Assembly (NCBI RefSeq): GCF_001613445.1
Contig: NZ_BDCJ01000028.1
Coordinates: 62,001 to 126,000 of the forward strand
From: Nocardia grenadensis NBRC 108939
GTDB taxonomy: Bacteria; Actinomycetota; Actinomycetes; Mycobacteriales; Mycobacteriaceae
DNA length: 64,000 nt
Reading direction: 5' to 3'
Under the pieces are notes generated by a model. It worked only from the letters and a program-made list of their open reading frames with translations, had not been told where the DNA came from and searched no databases. Numbering within the stretch: position 1 is the first letter of the stretch; every line of letters starts with the position of its first letter. This document shows positions 52,600 through 64,000 of the stretch, piece by piece. A program made the position numbers and the translations under genes.

Positions 52600-53847
52600 T
52601 CAGGACACCGCGAGAGTACTGGCACCGCCCGCGGAACGCCGGACGGACCAGACACTGGTGCGGGTCCGCGCGGAACGGCCGTTGCCCCGGTCCACCAGTG
52701 CCCGATCGCCGGTGGTGTACACCAGTTGCGCACCGCGCGTATTGGTTTCCGGGCTCTGGAACAGCTGCACGAGCCGGTCGGTCTCCTCCACCGTCAGCCG
52801 CGCGCCGATATCGTCGACCACGAGCACTTTCCCCGCGTCGAGAGAGTCGAGCAGTATCGGTAGCAGCCGCAGCAGTGCCCGGGTCGCCGAGGATTCCTCG
52901 GCCAGCGTGAAAACCGGCTCCACATCGGTGTGGACGAGCCGCAGTCCGACACCGTGCCGCCCGACCATCCGGGTGTAGAGCGCATCGCGCGCATTACGCA
53001 TATTGGTGAGTTCACGGGCCAGCCGAGTGGCGTTCAGACCGCTGTCCTGTTCCAGCTGCGCGGCATACGCCGCCGAACCTGCCGCACGATCGGTCTGTTC
53101 TCCGAGGACGGCGATATCGGCATCGAGGTCGCGCAGGTAGTCGGCGTAGCCGGGATCGTTCTGGGCGATCAGCAGATCGGTGATGCCGAGGTCCGCGGAT
53201 TGCAGCAGGGTCAGCAGCCGGGCGGCGTGCTCGGTGGATCGCGACAGATGCGAACCCAGCCGCAGTTCGATCGAGTCGATATCCGCGGCACCGGCCACCA
53301 CCTCGAGCATGGTCTCGAACCACCGGTAGGCCGGGACCAGCGCCTCGGCGTACATCTGCCCCGCCAGGCTCAACAGCAGGGCGTTCGGGCGTACCAGCGG
53401 CACCAGCGCGGTGATCCCGAATCGCGCCGGCTCGAACATCGGCCCAACCCGGATCGCCTCACCCTCGCGCTCGAAGACGATCCGTTTGCGGGACCGCGGA
53501 TGACTGTAGAGCCATTCGGCGGCGACCTCGGCGGCATCCAACCGGAAACCGTAGGTGTAGGGCACGCCCTCGGCCACGAAAACGGCCTCGAAGTCGCTCG
53601 GCTGCCCGGGCAGCGCGAGATGCGGCGCCCGGACCGGGCCCGCGTAGGGATCCCAGCCGCTCACCGAGTGCAGCACCGCGTCACGCATATGCCCCAGGGC
53701 GTCGACCAGATTGGATTTACCGGCGGCCGGGCCGCCGTGGACCGCGGTCACCGGCACCGCGACCGGCGCGGTCGCGCCGCGGGTCAACCGCAATTCCTGT
53801 AGATCGGCCAGCGATTTGTGGTTGGACACCCGAAAACTGCGCAACAT
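52600..53847 (-). CDS. AAA family ATPase (AAA_15/SMC-like)
   Basis: A 415-residue ATPase: N-terminal FRVSNHKSLADLQEL, Walker A HGGPAAGKSNLVDALGHM (about residue 41), a helical middle domain, and C-terminal SSATRALLRLLPILL plus Walker B VLVVDDIGARLTVEETDRLV. In the Walker B the usual catalytic Glu is replaced by Asp (DD rather than DE). The fold is that of OLD/RecF-type ATPases, some of which act in phage defence, but no nuclease domain or partner gene is present. Confidence 0.82.
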   Translation of the reverse strand: MLRSFRVSNHKSLADLQELRLTRGATAPVAVPVTAVHGGPAAGKSNLVDALGHMRDAVLHSVSGWDPYAGPVRAPHLALPGQPSDFEAVFVAEGVPYTYGFRLDAAEVAAEWLYSHPRSRKRIVFEREGEAIRVGPMFEPARFGITALVPLVRPNALLLSLAGQMYAEALVPAYRWFETMLEVVAGAADIDSIELRLGSHLSRSTEHAARLLTLLQSADLGITDLLIAQNDPGYADYLRDLDADIAVLGEQTDRAAGSAAYAAQLEQDSGLNATRLARELTNMRNARDALYTRMVGRHGVGLRLVHTDVEPVFTLAEESSATRALLRLLPILLDSLDAGKVLVVDDIGARLTVEETDRLVQLFQSPETNTRGAQLVYTTGDRALVDRGNGRSARTRTSVWSVRRSAGGASTLAVS

Positions 53848-53920
53848 CCCGCCATCCTGCCGTGTCCGGACCCGGTCCCGCAGGATCGGTACCCGGTCGT
53901 GTCCTCCGACCGCGCCGCCG

Positions 53921-56107
<2,187 letters not shown>

Positions 56108-56354
56108 TTACCGCACGTCGGCCGGCATTCCCGGCACACCGAGGCCCTTACGACCGGCACGCCTGTGACAGCGGATAGCGGCCGCCGGGCAGTGCCGCGC
56201 TTCGCGACCCCCCGCCCCGGTGTCCCGGCGCGGTGTCCTCGCTCGATTCACCCCGGCCCAGCCGGTCCGGGTGACGAGATACCTGCTACCGGGGTCGGCA
56301 GCGGCCGCGAACAGGGCCGTCGGAACCACTCGAGTGCCTCGAGCCCCACCGGCG

Positions 56355-57389
56355 TCACCCGGCGACGAGGGACTCCGGGTCCTGCGCAAAGGCCTTCGCG
56401 GTATCGACCGCCAGGCGCAGCGCGTCCCGGGCCCAGCTCAGCGGCGCCGCCGCCAGACCGCAGGCCGGACTCACCGTCACCCGACGAGCCAGATCGGCGC
56501 GCGGGAAACCGAGCCGATCGACCAGCCGGGCGCCCGGTTCGGCGATCTCACGCCAGGCCGGCGTGGTCGCGGGGCGTGAGGTGGGCACGAGCCCGAGAAC
56601 CAGCTGTTTGCCCCCGTCCAGCGCCTCACCCAGCGCGTCCAGACCGGCGGTGCCCGATACCGCGGCCAGATCGAACCCCAGCGCGGCCGCGGAGGTCTGC
56701 CGCAGGAAGGCCAGGGGCGGCGGAGTCGCGCAACTGTGCACCATCGTGGGCACCCCCTGGGACGCCAGCACTGTTTCCAGGATCGCCAGCGCTTCCGGTT
56801 CCGGTACGGCCGCGACCGTGTTCAGCACACTCGCCCCGCGCAGCGAACCGGCCAGGACGGCGCCCAGCGAAGGTTCGTCCAGTTGGAGCACCACCTCGGC
56901 TTCGAGCCGTGACCCGACCTCGGCGATATGTGCGGCCAGACCCTCGGCCAGCGATTCGGCCAGATCCCGTACCGCGCCCCGGTCGGTCAGCACCCGGTGT
57001 CCACCGGCCAGCTCCACCTCCGCGGCGAGCGTCAGCGGCCCGGCGGCCTGTACCTTCACCGGGCGGCCGGAACCGCGCAGCCCGGCGTTCTCCCATGCCT
57101 CCTGGAGTGCGTCCAGATCGGTACGCAGCAGATCGCTCGCCCGCCGGGATACCGCACCCGGCCGGGCGGCCAGGCGATAGCCGCGCGGAGTGGTGTCGAA
57201 CCGCATATCCACGAGCAGCGCCGAAGCCCGCCCGACCATATCGGCGCCCACGCCGCGGGCGGGCAGTTCCACCAGATGCGGCAGGCCGGTCAGCTCACCG
57301 ACGATCACCGTCGCGGCTTCCCGGGGATCGGTGCCCGGCCACGAGCCCACCCCCGTCGCGATCCCGGCCGGGAGACCGGACGGGTTCAT
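56355..57389 (-). CDS. Methionine-synthase-like (MetE C-domain/UROD fold) protein, Rv3015c-like
   Basis: A 344-residue protein of the cobalamin-independent methionine synthase C-domain superfamily: [60 protein letters not shown] and [15 protein letters not shown]. It is half the length of MetE and lacks its N-domain, so it is not a normal methionine synthase. Its start overlaps the mnmA stop (ATGA). Co-translation with mnmA is conserved in mycobacteria. Confidence 0.88.
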   Translation of the reverse strand: MNPSGLPAGIATGVGSWPGTDPREAATVIVGELTGLPHLVELPARGVGADMVGRASALLVDMRFDTTPRGYRLAARPGAVSRRASDLLRTDLDALQEAWENAGLRGSGRPVKVQAAGPLTLAAEVELAGGHRVLTDRGAVRDLAESLAEGLAAHIAEVGSRLEAEVVLQLDEPSLGAVLAGSLRGASVLNTVAAVPEPEALAILETVLASQGVPTMVHSCATPPPLAFLRQTSAAALGFDLAAVSGTAGLDALGEALDGGKQLVLGLVPTSRPATTPAWREIAEPGARLVDRLGFPRADLARRVTVSPACGLAAAPLSWARDALRLAVDTAKAFAQDPESLVAG

Positions 57390-58486
57390 CGAGGTGCGCC
57401 CGCCGGCGCGGTACGCGCGGTCGCGCTGATGGTGCCGCTGCCGAGCACCGCGTCGCCCGCGCTGTCGGGCCGGTACAGCACCACGGCCTGGCCCCGCGCG
57501 ACCCCGCCGAGCGGTTCGTGCAGACGCACCGCGAGACCGTCGCCGACCGCCTCGGCCGTCGCGGGCGCGGTACCCCCGTGGGCGCGGACCTGCACCACGC
57601 AGTCGAGCGGTTCGGTGGGCGCCGCGCCACCGGTCCAGACGGCCCGGTCGGCCTCGATGGACCACACCAGCAGATCGTCGGCCGAGCCGACGCGCACGGT
57701 GCCCGACTCGGGGTCGATATCGGTGACGTAGCGCGGTTTGCCGTCCGGCCCCGGTCCGGGCAGACCCAGCCCCTTGCGCTGGCCGATGGTGAATCCGTGC
57801 ACGCCCTCGTGCCGGCCCAGTTCCGCACCACCCGAGTCCACGATGGCGCCGGGGCGGATCCCGATCTTCGCGCCCAGGAACGCCCGGGTGTCCCCGGACG
57901 GGATGAAGCAGATGTCGTGGCTGTCCGGTTTGTCGGCGACCGCCAGACCTCGTTCGGCCGCCTCGGCCCGGATCTGCGGCTTGGGTGTATCACCCACCGG
58001 GAACATGGCCCGTGACAGCTGCTCGGCGGTCAATACCGCGAGAACATAGGACTGGTCCTTGTCCGCGTCCACGGCCCGGCGCAGCACACCGTCGGCGAGC
58101 CGGGCGTAATGGCCGGTGGCCACCGCGTCGAAGCCGAGCGCCGCGGCCCGATCGGCCAGCGCCGAGAACTTGATCTTCTCGTTGCAGCGCAGGCAGGGGT
58201 TGGGGGTCTCCCCCGCCGCGTAGGACTCGACGAAATCGTCGATCACGTCTTCTTTGAAACGGTCCGCGAAATCCCAGACGTAGAAGGGGATGCCGAGTAC
58301 ATCGGCGGCCCGGCGGGCGTCGCCCGCGTCCTCTTTCGAACAGCAGCCGCGGGATCCGGTGCGCAGCGTGCCGGGCGCACTCGACAGCGCCAGATGCACT
58401 CCGACCACCTCGTGCCCGGCGTCGACGGCCCGTGCCGCCGCTACCGCGGAATCGACTCCACCACTCATCGCGGCGAGCACTCGCAT
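57386..58486 (-). CDS. mnmA: tRNA 2-thiouridylase
   Basis: A 366-residue MnmA/TrmU that thiolates U34 of Lys, Glu and Gln tRNAs with sulfur from IscS. N-terminal PP-loop [20 protein letters not shown], catalytic Cys in [12 protein letters not shown] and a second Cys in [17 protein letters not shown]-terminal beta-barrel domain. It follows iscS by 3 bp, so the sulfur donor and acceptor are co-expressed. Confidence 0.95.
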   Translation of the reverse strand: MRVLAAMSGGVDSAVAAARAVDAGHEVVGVHLALSSAPGTLRTGSRGCCSKEDAGDARRAADVLGIPFYVWDFADRFKEDVIDDFVESYAAGETPNPCLRCNEKIKFSALADRAAALGFDAVATGHYARLADGVLRRAVDADKDQSYVLAVLTAEQLSRAMFPVGDTPKPQIRAEAAERGLAVADKPDSHDICFIPSGDTRAFLGAKIGIRPGAIVDSGGAELGRHEGVHGFTIGQRKGLGLPGPGPDGKPRYVTDIDPESGTVRVGSADDLLVWSIEADRAVWTGGAAPTEPLDCVVQVRAHGGTAPATAEAVGDGLAVRLHEPLGGVARGQAVVLYRPDSAGDAVLGSGTISATARTAPAGAPR

Positions 58487-58489
58487 ACG

Positions 58490-59716
58490 CTACGCACCTC
58501 CTCTCGCACCGGCCAGGCCCGCGGCCCTGGCTCGTTCCACCACCTGCGGCAGTACTTCCAGTACTGCCTCTATATCGGACCGCTGCGAGGTGTGTCCAAG
58601 GGAAAACCGCAGCGACCCCCGCGCTTCGCGCGCCCCGACACCCATCGCGACCAGGACATGGCTGGGCGAGGCCACCCCGGCCGTGCACGCCGAACCGGTC
58701 GAACATTCGATCCCCGCCGCGTCCAGCAGCATCAGCAGCGAATCACCTTCGCAACCGGGGAAGGTGAAATGCGCGTTACCGGGCAGCCGCCGGTCGTCGT
58801 GGGGTCCATTGAGTATCGCGTCCGGGACGGCCTGCCGCACGCCGGCGATCAGGTCGTCGCGCAGACCGGACAGTTCCACGGACCGGGCCGGCAGCTCGGC
58901 CACGGTCTGCCGCAGGGCCGCGGCCAGCCCGGCCACCGCCGCGACATCCGAGGTCCCCGAGCGCAGGTCCCGTTCGTGGCCGCCGCCGTGTAGCAGCGGC
59001 GCACAACCCACCTGGCGGCCGAGCAGCAGTACGCCGACCCCGTGCGGCCCACCCAGTTTGTGCCCGGCGAAACTCGCGGCGGCGAGTCCGGCGGCGCCGA
59101 AATCGATGGGCAGTTGCGCCGCGGCCTGGACCGCGTCGCTGTGCATCGGCACTCCGGCGTCCCGCGCGATCTCGGCCAGCTCCCGGATTGGCTGGATCGC
59201 CCCGACCTCGTTGTTGGCCCACATCACGGTGACCAGCGCGACCTCGCCGGGATGCGCGGCCAGTTCGGCGCGCAGCGTCTCCGGGGACACGATTCCCTCG
59301 GCGTCCACCGGCAGCCAGGTGACCCGGGCGCCCTCGTGCTTTTCCAGCCATTCCACGGCGTCGAGCACCGCGTGGTGCTCGACGGCGGCGGCCAGGATCC
59401 GGTTACATCGCGGGTCGGCGTCCCGCCGGGCCCAGTAGATCCCCTTCACCGCGAGGTTGTCACTCTCGGTGCCGCCGGAACAGAGGATGACCTCGGAGGG
59501 CCGGGCACCGAGATCCGCGGCGATCGATTCGCGCGATTCCTCCAGCCGACGGCGGGCCGACCGGCCCGAGCCGTGCAGCGAGGACGCGTTTCCGACCTGC
59601 GCGAAGGCAGCGGACATCGCCTCGATCGCGGCAGGCAGCATCGGTGTGGTCGCCGCATGATCGAGGTAGACCGTCGTGGGCACACCGCTGACAGCACCCG
59701 GGAAAGCCGACTTCAT
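58490..59716 (-). CDS. iscS: Cysteine desulfurase
   Basis: A 408-residue PLP enzyme that supplies sulfur to MnmA and Fe-S assembly: [23 protein letters not shown] Lys in [20 protein letters not shown] and the persulfide Cys in [20 protein letters not shown]. The start at 59716 adds ~14 residues relative to the mycobacterial protein; a GTG at 59683 is the alternative. The promoter region is unclear. Confidence 0.93.
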   Translation of the reverse strand: MKSAFPGAVSGVPTTVYLDHAATTPMLPAAIEAMSAAFAQVGNASSLHGSGRSARRRLEESRESIAADLGARPSEVILCSGGTESDNLAVKGIYWARRDADPRCNRILAAAVEHHAVLDAVEWLEKHEGARVTWLPVDAEGIVSPETLRAELAAHPGEVALVTVMWANNEVGAIQPIRELAEIARDAGVPMHSDAVQAAAQLPIDFGAAGLAAASFAGHKLGGPHGVGVLLLGRQVGCAPLLHGGGHERDLRSGTSDVAAVAGLAAALRQTVAELPARSVELSGLRDDLIAGVRQAVPDAILNGPHDDRRLPGNAHFTFPGCEGDSLLMLLDAAGIECSTGSACTAGVASPSHVLVAMGVGAREARGSLRFSLGHTSQRSDIEAVLEVLPQVVERARAAGLAGARGGA

Positions 59717-60409
59717 GACCGACAAAGCCTATACCACCGTTGACCTGGGCATCTTCGGGGTCTCCCCCCTCCTTCTACAAAATTTCTACAAATTGCTCAC
59801 GATTCATAACAGTGCAGGCACCATCGACATTCCTGGATTTGCATACCTCAATGGCAGACACGGCACCGGCATCCTGTGGCCTGGAATGCCACAGACTGGG
59901 CCTCCGGGACAGAGGGGCCCAACCCCAGAGTGGCACGGCTGGAGCCGACTGACCGAGTGAGTTCTCCATTCCCTTCTGGTAGAAGGAAATGGAGAACTGT
60001 CACTCCGCGCGGCACGCCACGCGGTATACCGGGGGATCCGCAGGGCGGCCGGGCTTCATGTGTCCGGTGCCCCACGGGGCATCCTGGCACTGTTCTGATA
60101 CCACCCTGTATTGGACCGGCTGAACAGGCCAAGGAGTGACTGAGCCTGGCGTAGGCGCCAGAGACCCAGGCGGGCAACCGCCGCTGGTAGTTCCCATAGT
60201 CGTCCGAGGTCGATACACAGAGTCGTCTCCTCGAGGGAGGTTCGCCAACAAGTCACGTGTCTGTGGACAGGATCGGCGGGTCGATCAAGGCAGCCCCGGT
60301 GATCTCGCCACAACCGCCCACTTCGTCGCGAGACCTGCGCTACTCACTAGTCTCACACCAGGCGATGTGCGTGGTCGGCATGTCCACAAGGTATGCGGCG
60401 AGGTGCAGG
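59717..60409. other. Gene-poor region between iscS and the HigA-like gene
   Basis: No convincing gene was found. It contains a long hairpin (59960-59998), two short stems (GTGGC/GCCAC near 59877-59893; GGGCC/GGCCC near 59898-59923) and short frames with no family match. Base composition is a little less GC-rich than the flanks, consistent with acquired DNA. Confidence 0.6.
59960..59998. repeat. Long near-perfect hairpin
   Basis: AGTTCTCCATT-C-CCTTCT pairs with AGAAGG-A-AATGGAGAACT: 17 of 18 base pairs around a 3-base loop. There is no T-run and no obvious flanking gene that would need a terminator. Confidence 0.85.
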
Positions 60410-60808
60410 ATGTCGGCAAACGGCAGTGTGTTCTGGGATGATCTGGCGGCCAATATGGGCGAAAAGGAGTTCCGTCGGACATTTGTATTGGAGTCGATCC
60501 GGGCGAGAACCATGGACTCGATCGTCAATCAGTTGAGCGCTGCGCAGCGCTCCGCAAAGTTGTCCGCGTCGGCGCTCGCGGATGCGGTTGATTCTCGGAG
60601 ATCGACAATTCGACGGGTGCTCAATGCGACGCCGCCGAACATTTCCTTCGAAGCGCTGTCGAATATCGCTGCCGCGTTGGGGTACCGCCTGGTCCTGGAA
60701 CCGATGGATCCGCAGGAGCGAGCGGTGGTGACGAGGGCGCTGGTGGGTCGGGAGATAAACGCTCCGGATACGCCGACCGAGGCTGATCGAGTCCTCCGGG
60801 ACCAGTGA
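60410..60808 (+). CDS. HigA-like helix-turn-helix protein (putative antitoxin)
   Basis: A 132-residue protein with an XRE/HigA-type HTH in its second half: SAKLSASALADAVDSRRSTI and ISFEALSNIAAALGYRLVLE. The N-terminal ~45 residues are unlike HTH proteins. ATG at 60410 follows GAGG by 8 bases; longer in-frame starts lack support. It ends 4 bp from the end of the convergent HigB-like gene. Confidence 0.72.
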   Translation: MSANGSVFWDDLAANMGEKEFRRTFVLESIRARTMDSIVNQLSAAQRSAKLSASALADAVDSRRSTIRRVLNATPPNISFEALSNIAAALGYRLVLEPMDPQERAVVTRALVGREINAPDTPTEADRVLRDQ

Positions 60809-60812
60809 AACC

Positions 60813-61232
60813 TCAGTAGATCGGCCGGGGATTGTGCGCCAGATACTCCGCGCCGACCTTCCGGATTTGTGCATAGTCTCTGCCGCCGAACGCACCGGCA
60901 CCGAATCTCTTGGTCTTTCCCGCGATCACGACGAGCAGAGGCCGATCTCTGCCGATGGCGTCTCGGTCGATCAGGCAGAACAGGCGGTGCTGCGCGCGAT
61001 CTTTCGTGTTGACATGGACCGCGAACCAGCCGGACATGATGCCATCCATAGCTTCCCAGATACCGCCCCCTGCGACCTGGTCCAGCGGTGCTTCCGCGAC
61101 AGCGGTCAGGCACGCATACATGATGGCACGGACTCGGGTCGGTGCTGTTCGCAAGAATTCACGAGCCGGTGCGACGTGCGTCTCAGGCTGTAGGAAGTAG
61201 ACGACCTCGCACCGGTCCGCGGGGTGTTTCAT
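60813..61232 (-). CDS. HigB/Gp49-like protein (putative RelE-superfamily toxin)
   Basis: A 139-residue protein with the phage Gp49/HigB pattern: IWEAMDGIMSGWFAVHVNTK, RLFCLIDRDAIGRDRPLLVV and the basic AGKTKRFGAGAFGGRDYAQI motif that in family members contacts mRNA. A normal toxin is ~110 residues; here an extra N-terminus of about 25 residues is present. ATG 61232 follows GAAGG; further upstream starts exist. It is convergent with the HigA-like gene rather than in an operon with it. Confidence 0.72.
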   Translation of the reverse strand: MKHPADRCEVVYFLQPETHVAPAREFLRTAPTRVRAIMYACLTAVAEAPLDQVAGGGIWEAMDGIMSGWFAVHVNTKDRAQHRLFCLIDRDAIGRDRPLLVVIAGKTKRFGAGAFGGRDYAQIRKVGAEYLAHNPRPIY

Positions 61233-61359
61233 GTTGCTGACGCCTTCAGTTCCAGTGGTGTGGCGCTGCTCGCCGGAGAATTGCTGGACGGAGGCTCCCA
61301 TGGCGGGTACGCGGTTCATGGGTTCGCCGCTGATCGGTATCGCACGCAACAGCTTTCGG

Positions 61360-62661
61360 TTAGCCGAGCAGATGCCAGTCTTCGAGGCCCTGGTAGAGCG
61401 GGGCGCTCTGAGCCAGCTTGGTTGCCCGGCCACGCAGGGTCTCCACGTTCGAGGTACCCGCCAACGTGGCGGCGATGATCTCGGCCACCTCGGTGAACTC
61501 CGCATCACCGAATCCGCGCGTGGCCAGCGCGGCGGTACCGATCCGCAGACCCGAGGTCACCATCGGTGGACGCGGGTCGAAGGGCACCGCATTCCGGTTC
61601 ACTGTGATACCGACCTCATGCAGCAGATCCTCCCCCTGCTGACCATCGAGCTCGGAATTACGCAGATCCACCAGCACCAGATGCACATCGGTGCCGCCGG
61701 TCAACACCGCGATGCCCCTGTTCTCGACATCCGCGCCGTTCAACCGCTCGGCCAGAATCCGCGCTCCCGACAGCGTGCGCTGCTGACGATCCTTGAACTC
61801 CGCGCTCGCGGCGATCTTGAACGCAGCAGCCTTCGCCGCGATCACATGCATCAGCGGGCCGCCCTGCTGGCCGGGGAACACCGCCGAGTTGAGCTTCTTG
61901 GCGAACTCCTGCTTGGCCAGGATCAAACCCGAACGCGGACCACCCAAGGTCTTGTGCACCGTCGAGGACACCACATCGGCGTACGGCACCGGTGACGGGT
62001 GCAGACCGGCGGCGACCAGACCGGCGAAGTGGGCCATGTCGACCCACAGGTAAGCGCCGACCTCGTCGGCGATCTCTCGGAAGGCTGCGAAGTCCTGATG
62101 ACGCGGGTACGCCGACCAGCCGGCGACGATCACCTTCGGCTCGGCGGCCTTGGCGACAGCACGCACCTCGTTCATATCGATACGGTGGTTCTTCTTGCTG
62201 ACCCCGTACGAATGCACGTCGTACAACTTGCCCGAGAAGTTCAGGCGCATACCGTGGGTCAGGTGACCACCATGAGCCAGGTCGAGGCCAAGTAGCGTCT
62301 CCCCCGGGTTCATCAACGCCGTCAGCACCGCGGCATTGGCCTGGGCACCCGAGTGCGGCTGCACATTGGCGAACTCGGCACCGAAGAGTTCCTTGGCCCG
62401 GTCACGCGCGAGGGTTTCCACGACATCGACCGCTTCGCAACCACCATAGTAGCGACGGCCGGGATACCCTTCGGCGTACTTGTTGGTCAGCACCGACCCC
62501 TGCGCCTGCAACACCGCCCGCGGCACGAAGTTCTCCGAAGCGATCATTTCCAGGGTGTCGCGCTCACGGGCGAGCTCACCCGCCATCACGGCGGCCAATT
62601 CGGGATCGAGTTCACCGAGAGACTGATTGTTGAGGGACTGGGAACTGGCGGGTGCGACCAC
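61360..62661 (-). CDS. glyA: Serine hydroxymethyltransferase
   Basis: A 433-residue PLP enzyme that interconverts serine and glycine with tetrahydrofolate: [60 protein letters not shown], and PLP Lys in [21 protein letters not shown] at 62661 sits 5 bases after GGAG. The ~150-base leader follows a cobalamin riboswitch on the same strand, so expression should fall when B12 is abundant. Confidence 0.95.
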   Translation of the reverse strand: MVAPASSQSLNNQSLGELDPELAAVMAGELARERDTLEMIASENFVPRAVLQAQGSVLTNKYAEGYPGRRYYGGCEAVDVVETLARDRAKELFGAEFANVQPHSGAQANAAVLTALMNPGETLLGLDLAHGGHLTHGMRLNFSGKLYDVHSYGVSKKNHRIDMNEVRAVAKAAEPKVIVAGWSAYPRHQDFAAFREIADEVGAYLWVDMAHFAGLVAAGLHPSPVPYADVVSSTVHKTLGGPRSGLILAKQEFAKKLNSAVFPGQQGGPLMHVIAAKAAAFKIAASAEFKDRQQRTLSGARILAERLNGADVENRGIAVLTGGTDVHLVLVDLRNSELDGQQGEDLLHEVGITVNRNAVPFDPRPPMVTSGLRIGTAALATRGFGDAEFTEVAEIIAATLAGTSNVETLRGRATKLAQSAPLYQGLEDWHLLG

Positions 62662-62814
62662 AGGAACTCCGTTGGCATGCAGGGGGTTTGTCGACGCCCG
62701 ACTGCGCGCGCACCTCATCCTGCCCCGTACCGATGTTTACGCGATCCGGAGCTGTCGGCGCTGCGCCCAATCCGCGAGGCGGCAACCGCCGGACACGGCG
62801 TGCCCGGCGCAACG

Positions 62815-63053
62815 GGCAGGTCTTCGGACTCGCGGGCACCGACCCGATATCGGGTCGACCTACTGGCCGTTGCTTCCCGGACACACAGGGTCCAGTGCGT
62901 ATGACGGCGTTCGTTCCTACTCACCGCTGCGGGACAGTCCCGGATTCCCACCGGGTTCCCTCTTCACCGCCCCGACGCCATGTCGGGCGCGGCTTCGACA
63001 CCGGCGATCTGCGGGGGCTCCCGACGACGCGACCACCGGCGAACCAGCTGCCG
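62815..63053 (-). ncRNA. Cobalamin (adenosylcobalamin) riboswitch upstream of glyA
   Basis: The minus strand carries the class's fixed elements in order. These are GGCAG (P1), AGGGAA, CCGGTGGGAATCCGG (62940-62954), CTGTCCCGCAGCGGTGA, CACTG, GGGAAG, and the B12 box GTCCGAAGACCTGCC (62815-62829), whose end pairs with the P1 start. Length 239 nt is usual. Downstream stems (GCGCCGGG.../CCCGGCG and GGCGG/CCGCC) may form the expression platform. It opens after the folP stop and reads into glyA. Confidence 0.93.
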
Positions 63054-63123
63054 GACAAGCATACGATGCCGCCACCGGCACTCGGCACACCGGTCGCCGC
63101 GACCACGGTGGCCCGGTCACCGA

Positions 63124-63912
63124 TCACCGGCGCGCGAGGGCCGGTGTGTTGACCGCTTCGGCGATCAGTACAGCTTGGCGCGTGGGTGCGACGTCGTGTG
63201 TGCGGATGACGGCTGCGCCTCGGGCGACGGCAGCAACAGCGATGGCGAGTGAACCGGCCAGGCGTTGGCCGGGGTCGGTGACTCCGAGGACCTCACCGAT
63301 GAAGGATTTGCGGCTGGCGCCGACGAGCACCGGGTATCCGGTGGCAGCGAGCACATCAATCGCCTCGACGAGCGCCAGGTTGTGGGCCGTGGTCTTGCCG
63401 AACCCGAGGCCGGGATCGATGAGGACTTCGGGTACTCCCAGACGCTCGGCGGTCTCGGCGTAGGAGAGCAGCTGGTGGGTGACTTCGGCCACGACATCGT
63501 CGTAGTGCGGTGCGACCTGCATGGTCGCCGGTGTACCGCGCATATGCATTGCGACCCAGCCGACCCCGAGGCCGGCGGCGACCGGCGCCAGCGACCCGGA
63601 GATGTCGTTGATCAGCCGGGCCCCGGCGTGGACGGCTGCCCGCGCGACCTGCTCGTGGCGGGTATCGATGGAAACGAGGCAGTCCCGAGACAGAGCCTCC
63701 ACGACTGCGCAGACGCGCTCGCATTCGACCTCGGCGGGGATTTCAACGGCGCCCGGCCGGGTCGATTCACCACCGATGTCGATGATGTCGGCCCCTTCGG
63801 CGAGCATCTGGTATCCGTGCTGGATAGCATCGCGGGGGTGGGTGTATCGGCCGCCGTCGTAGAAGGAGTCGGGGGTGAGATTGAGGATCCCCATGATACG
63901 TGTTCGAGCCAT
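63124..63912 (-). CDS. folP: Dihydropteroate synthase
   Basis: A 262-residue DHPS that joins the pterin diphosphate to p-aminobenzoate in folate synthesis. Pterin-binding motifs NLTPDSFYDGG and DIGGESTRPGA, then NDISG, HMRGTPATMQ, DPGLGFGKT and GASRKSFIGEVLG are present. ATG at 63912. It is upstream of the glyA riboswitch, so either it is transcribed through the riboswitch or glyA has its own promoter in the 460-bp gap. Confidence 0.93.
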   Translation of the reverse strand: MARTRIMGILNLTPDSFYDGGRYTHPRDAIQHGYQMLAEGADIIDIGGESTRPGAVEIPAEVECERVCAVVEALSRDCLVSIDTRHEQVARAAVHAGARLINDISGSLAPVAAGLGVGWVAMHMRGTPATMQVAPHYDDVVAEVTHQLLSYAETAERLGVPEVLIDPGLGFGKTTAHNLALVEAIDVLAATGYPVLVGASRKSFIGEVLGVTDPGQRLAGSLAIAVAAVARGAAVIRTHDVAPTRQAVLIAEAVNTPALARR

Positions 63913-64000
63913 CGGTCAACCGGCTTTCTGTGTGAAGTACGCGTCGCCCACGGCGCCGTGCACCGTAAAGGGCTGCTCACTACTGTTGAGCCGATCCAGG

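Noticed and set aside
60000-60256. Overlapping minus-strand frames that might be a mobile-element or group II intron fragment
   Set aside because: Only vague resemblance; no reverse transcriptase motif and no intron domain structure could be recognised.

Overview
The window comes from a high-GC actinomycete of the Corynebacteriales, most likely a Nocardia. Three things point there. The core gene order ilvC-ilvN-ilvB / PH-domain protein / DoxX / LppZ-like lipoprotein / gatB / pfkA / gatA-gatC / ACT protein / ligA / Rv3015c-like / mnmA / iscS follows the Mycobacterium tuberculosis Rv3001c-Rv3025c block. The maleate isomerase carries every active-site residue, at identical numbering, of the characterised Nocardia farcinica enzyme. 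GTG starts, leaderless promoters and lipoproteins of actinobacterial type are common. No rRNA, tRNA or CRISPR array was recognised.

Layout. 1-7200 is accessory: the end of an ABC exporter with its TetR regulator, a DUF574-type methyltransferase, a hydrolase/TetR divergon with two perfect 18-bp palindromes, a dienelactone-hydrolase-like gene, a divergent HxlR/RidA pair, and a scar where a broken IS30-family transposase abuts a broken RibD_C/DHFR-like gene. 7200-14800 holds branched-chain amino acid synthesis: ilvB-ilvN-ilvC behind a leader peptide and attenuator, then ilvD. 14970-16075 is the LppZ-like lipoprotein. 16076-27887 is an inserted catabolic island: two divergent operons encoding a maleate isomerase, a VOC dioxygenase-like protein, an unknown 81-residue protein, a large alpha/beta hydrolase, an HyuA/HyuB (hydantoinase/oxoprolinase/acetone-carboxylase superfamily) pair, an aryl-AMP/CoA ligase, an aromatic acyl-CoA-type flavin monooxygenase and a TetR regulator. 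It ends in a decayed MFS transporter against the core lppZ-like gene. 28100-34520 holds a PadR/GyrI-like pair, gatB, a lipoprotein hydrolase, pfkA and a beta-lactamase-fold lipoprotein.

34650-44570 contains two successive modules with the same order, NarL-type histidine kinase, response regulator, PknB-type Ser/Thr kinase, separated by an unknown 101-residue gene and an ABC ATPase pseudogene. 44740-48300 is a three-gene cluster in which two secreted phospholipase-A2-like proteins flank a membrane alpha/beta-hydrolase_9 protein. 48300-48780 is a small SRPBCC gene with a perfect KstR-type box inside a leaderless promoter. 48877-59716 is translation and housekeeping: gatCA, ACT protein, ligA, Rv3015c-like, mnmA and iscS. 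59717-61232 is an accessory patch with a convergent HigA-like/HigB-like pair. 61360-63912 is glyA and folP, with a complete cobalamin riboswitch between them, reading into glyA.

The most interesting items are the catabolic island and its matched bidirectional promoter, the B12 riboswitch on glyA, the duplicated kinase/two-component modules, and the phospholipase-like trio.
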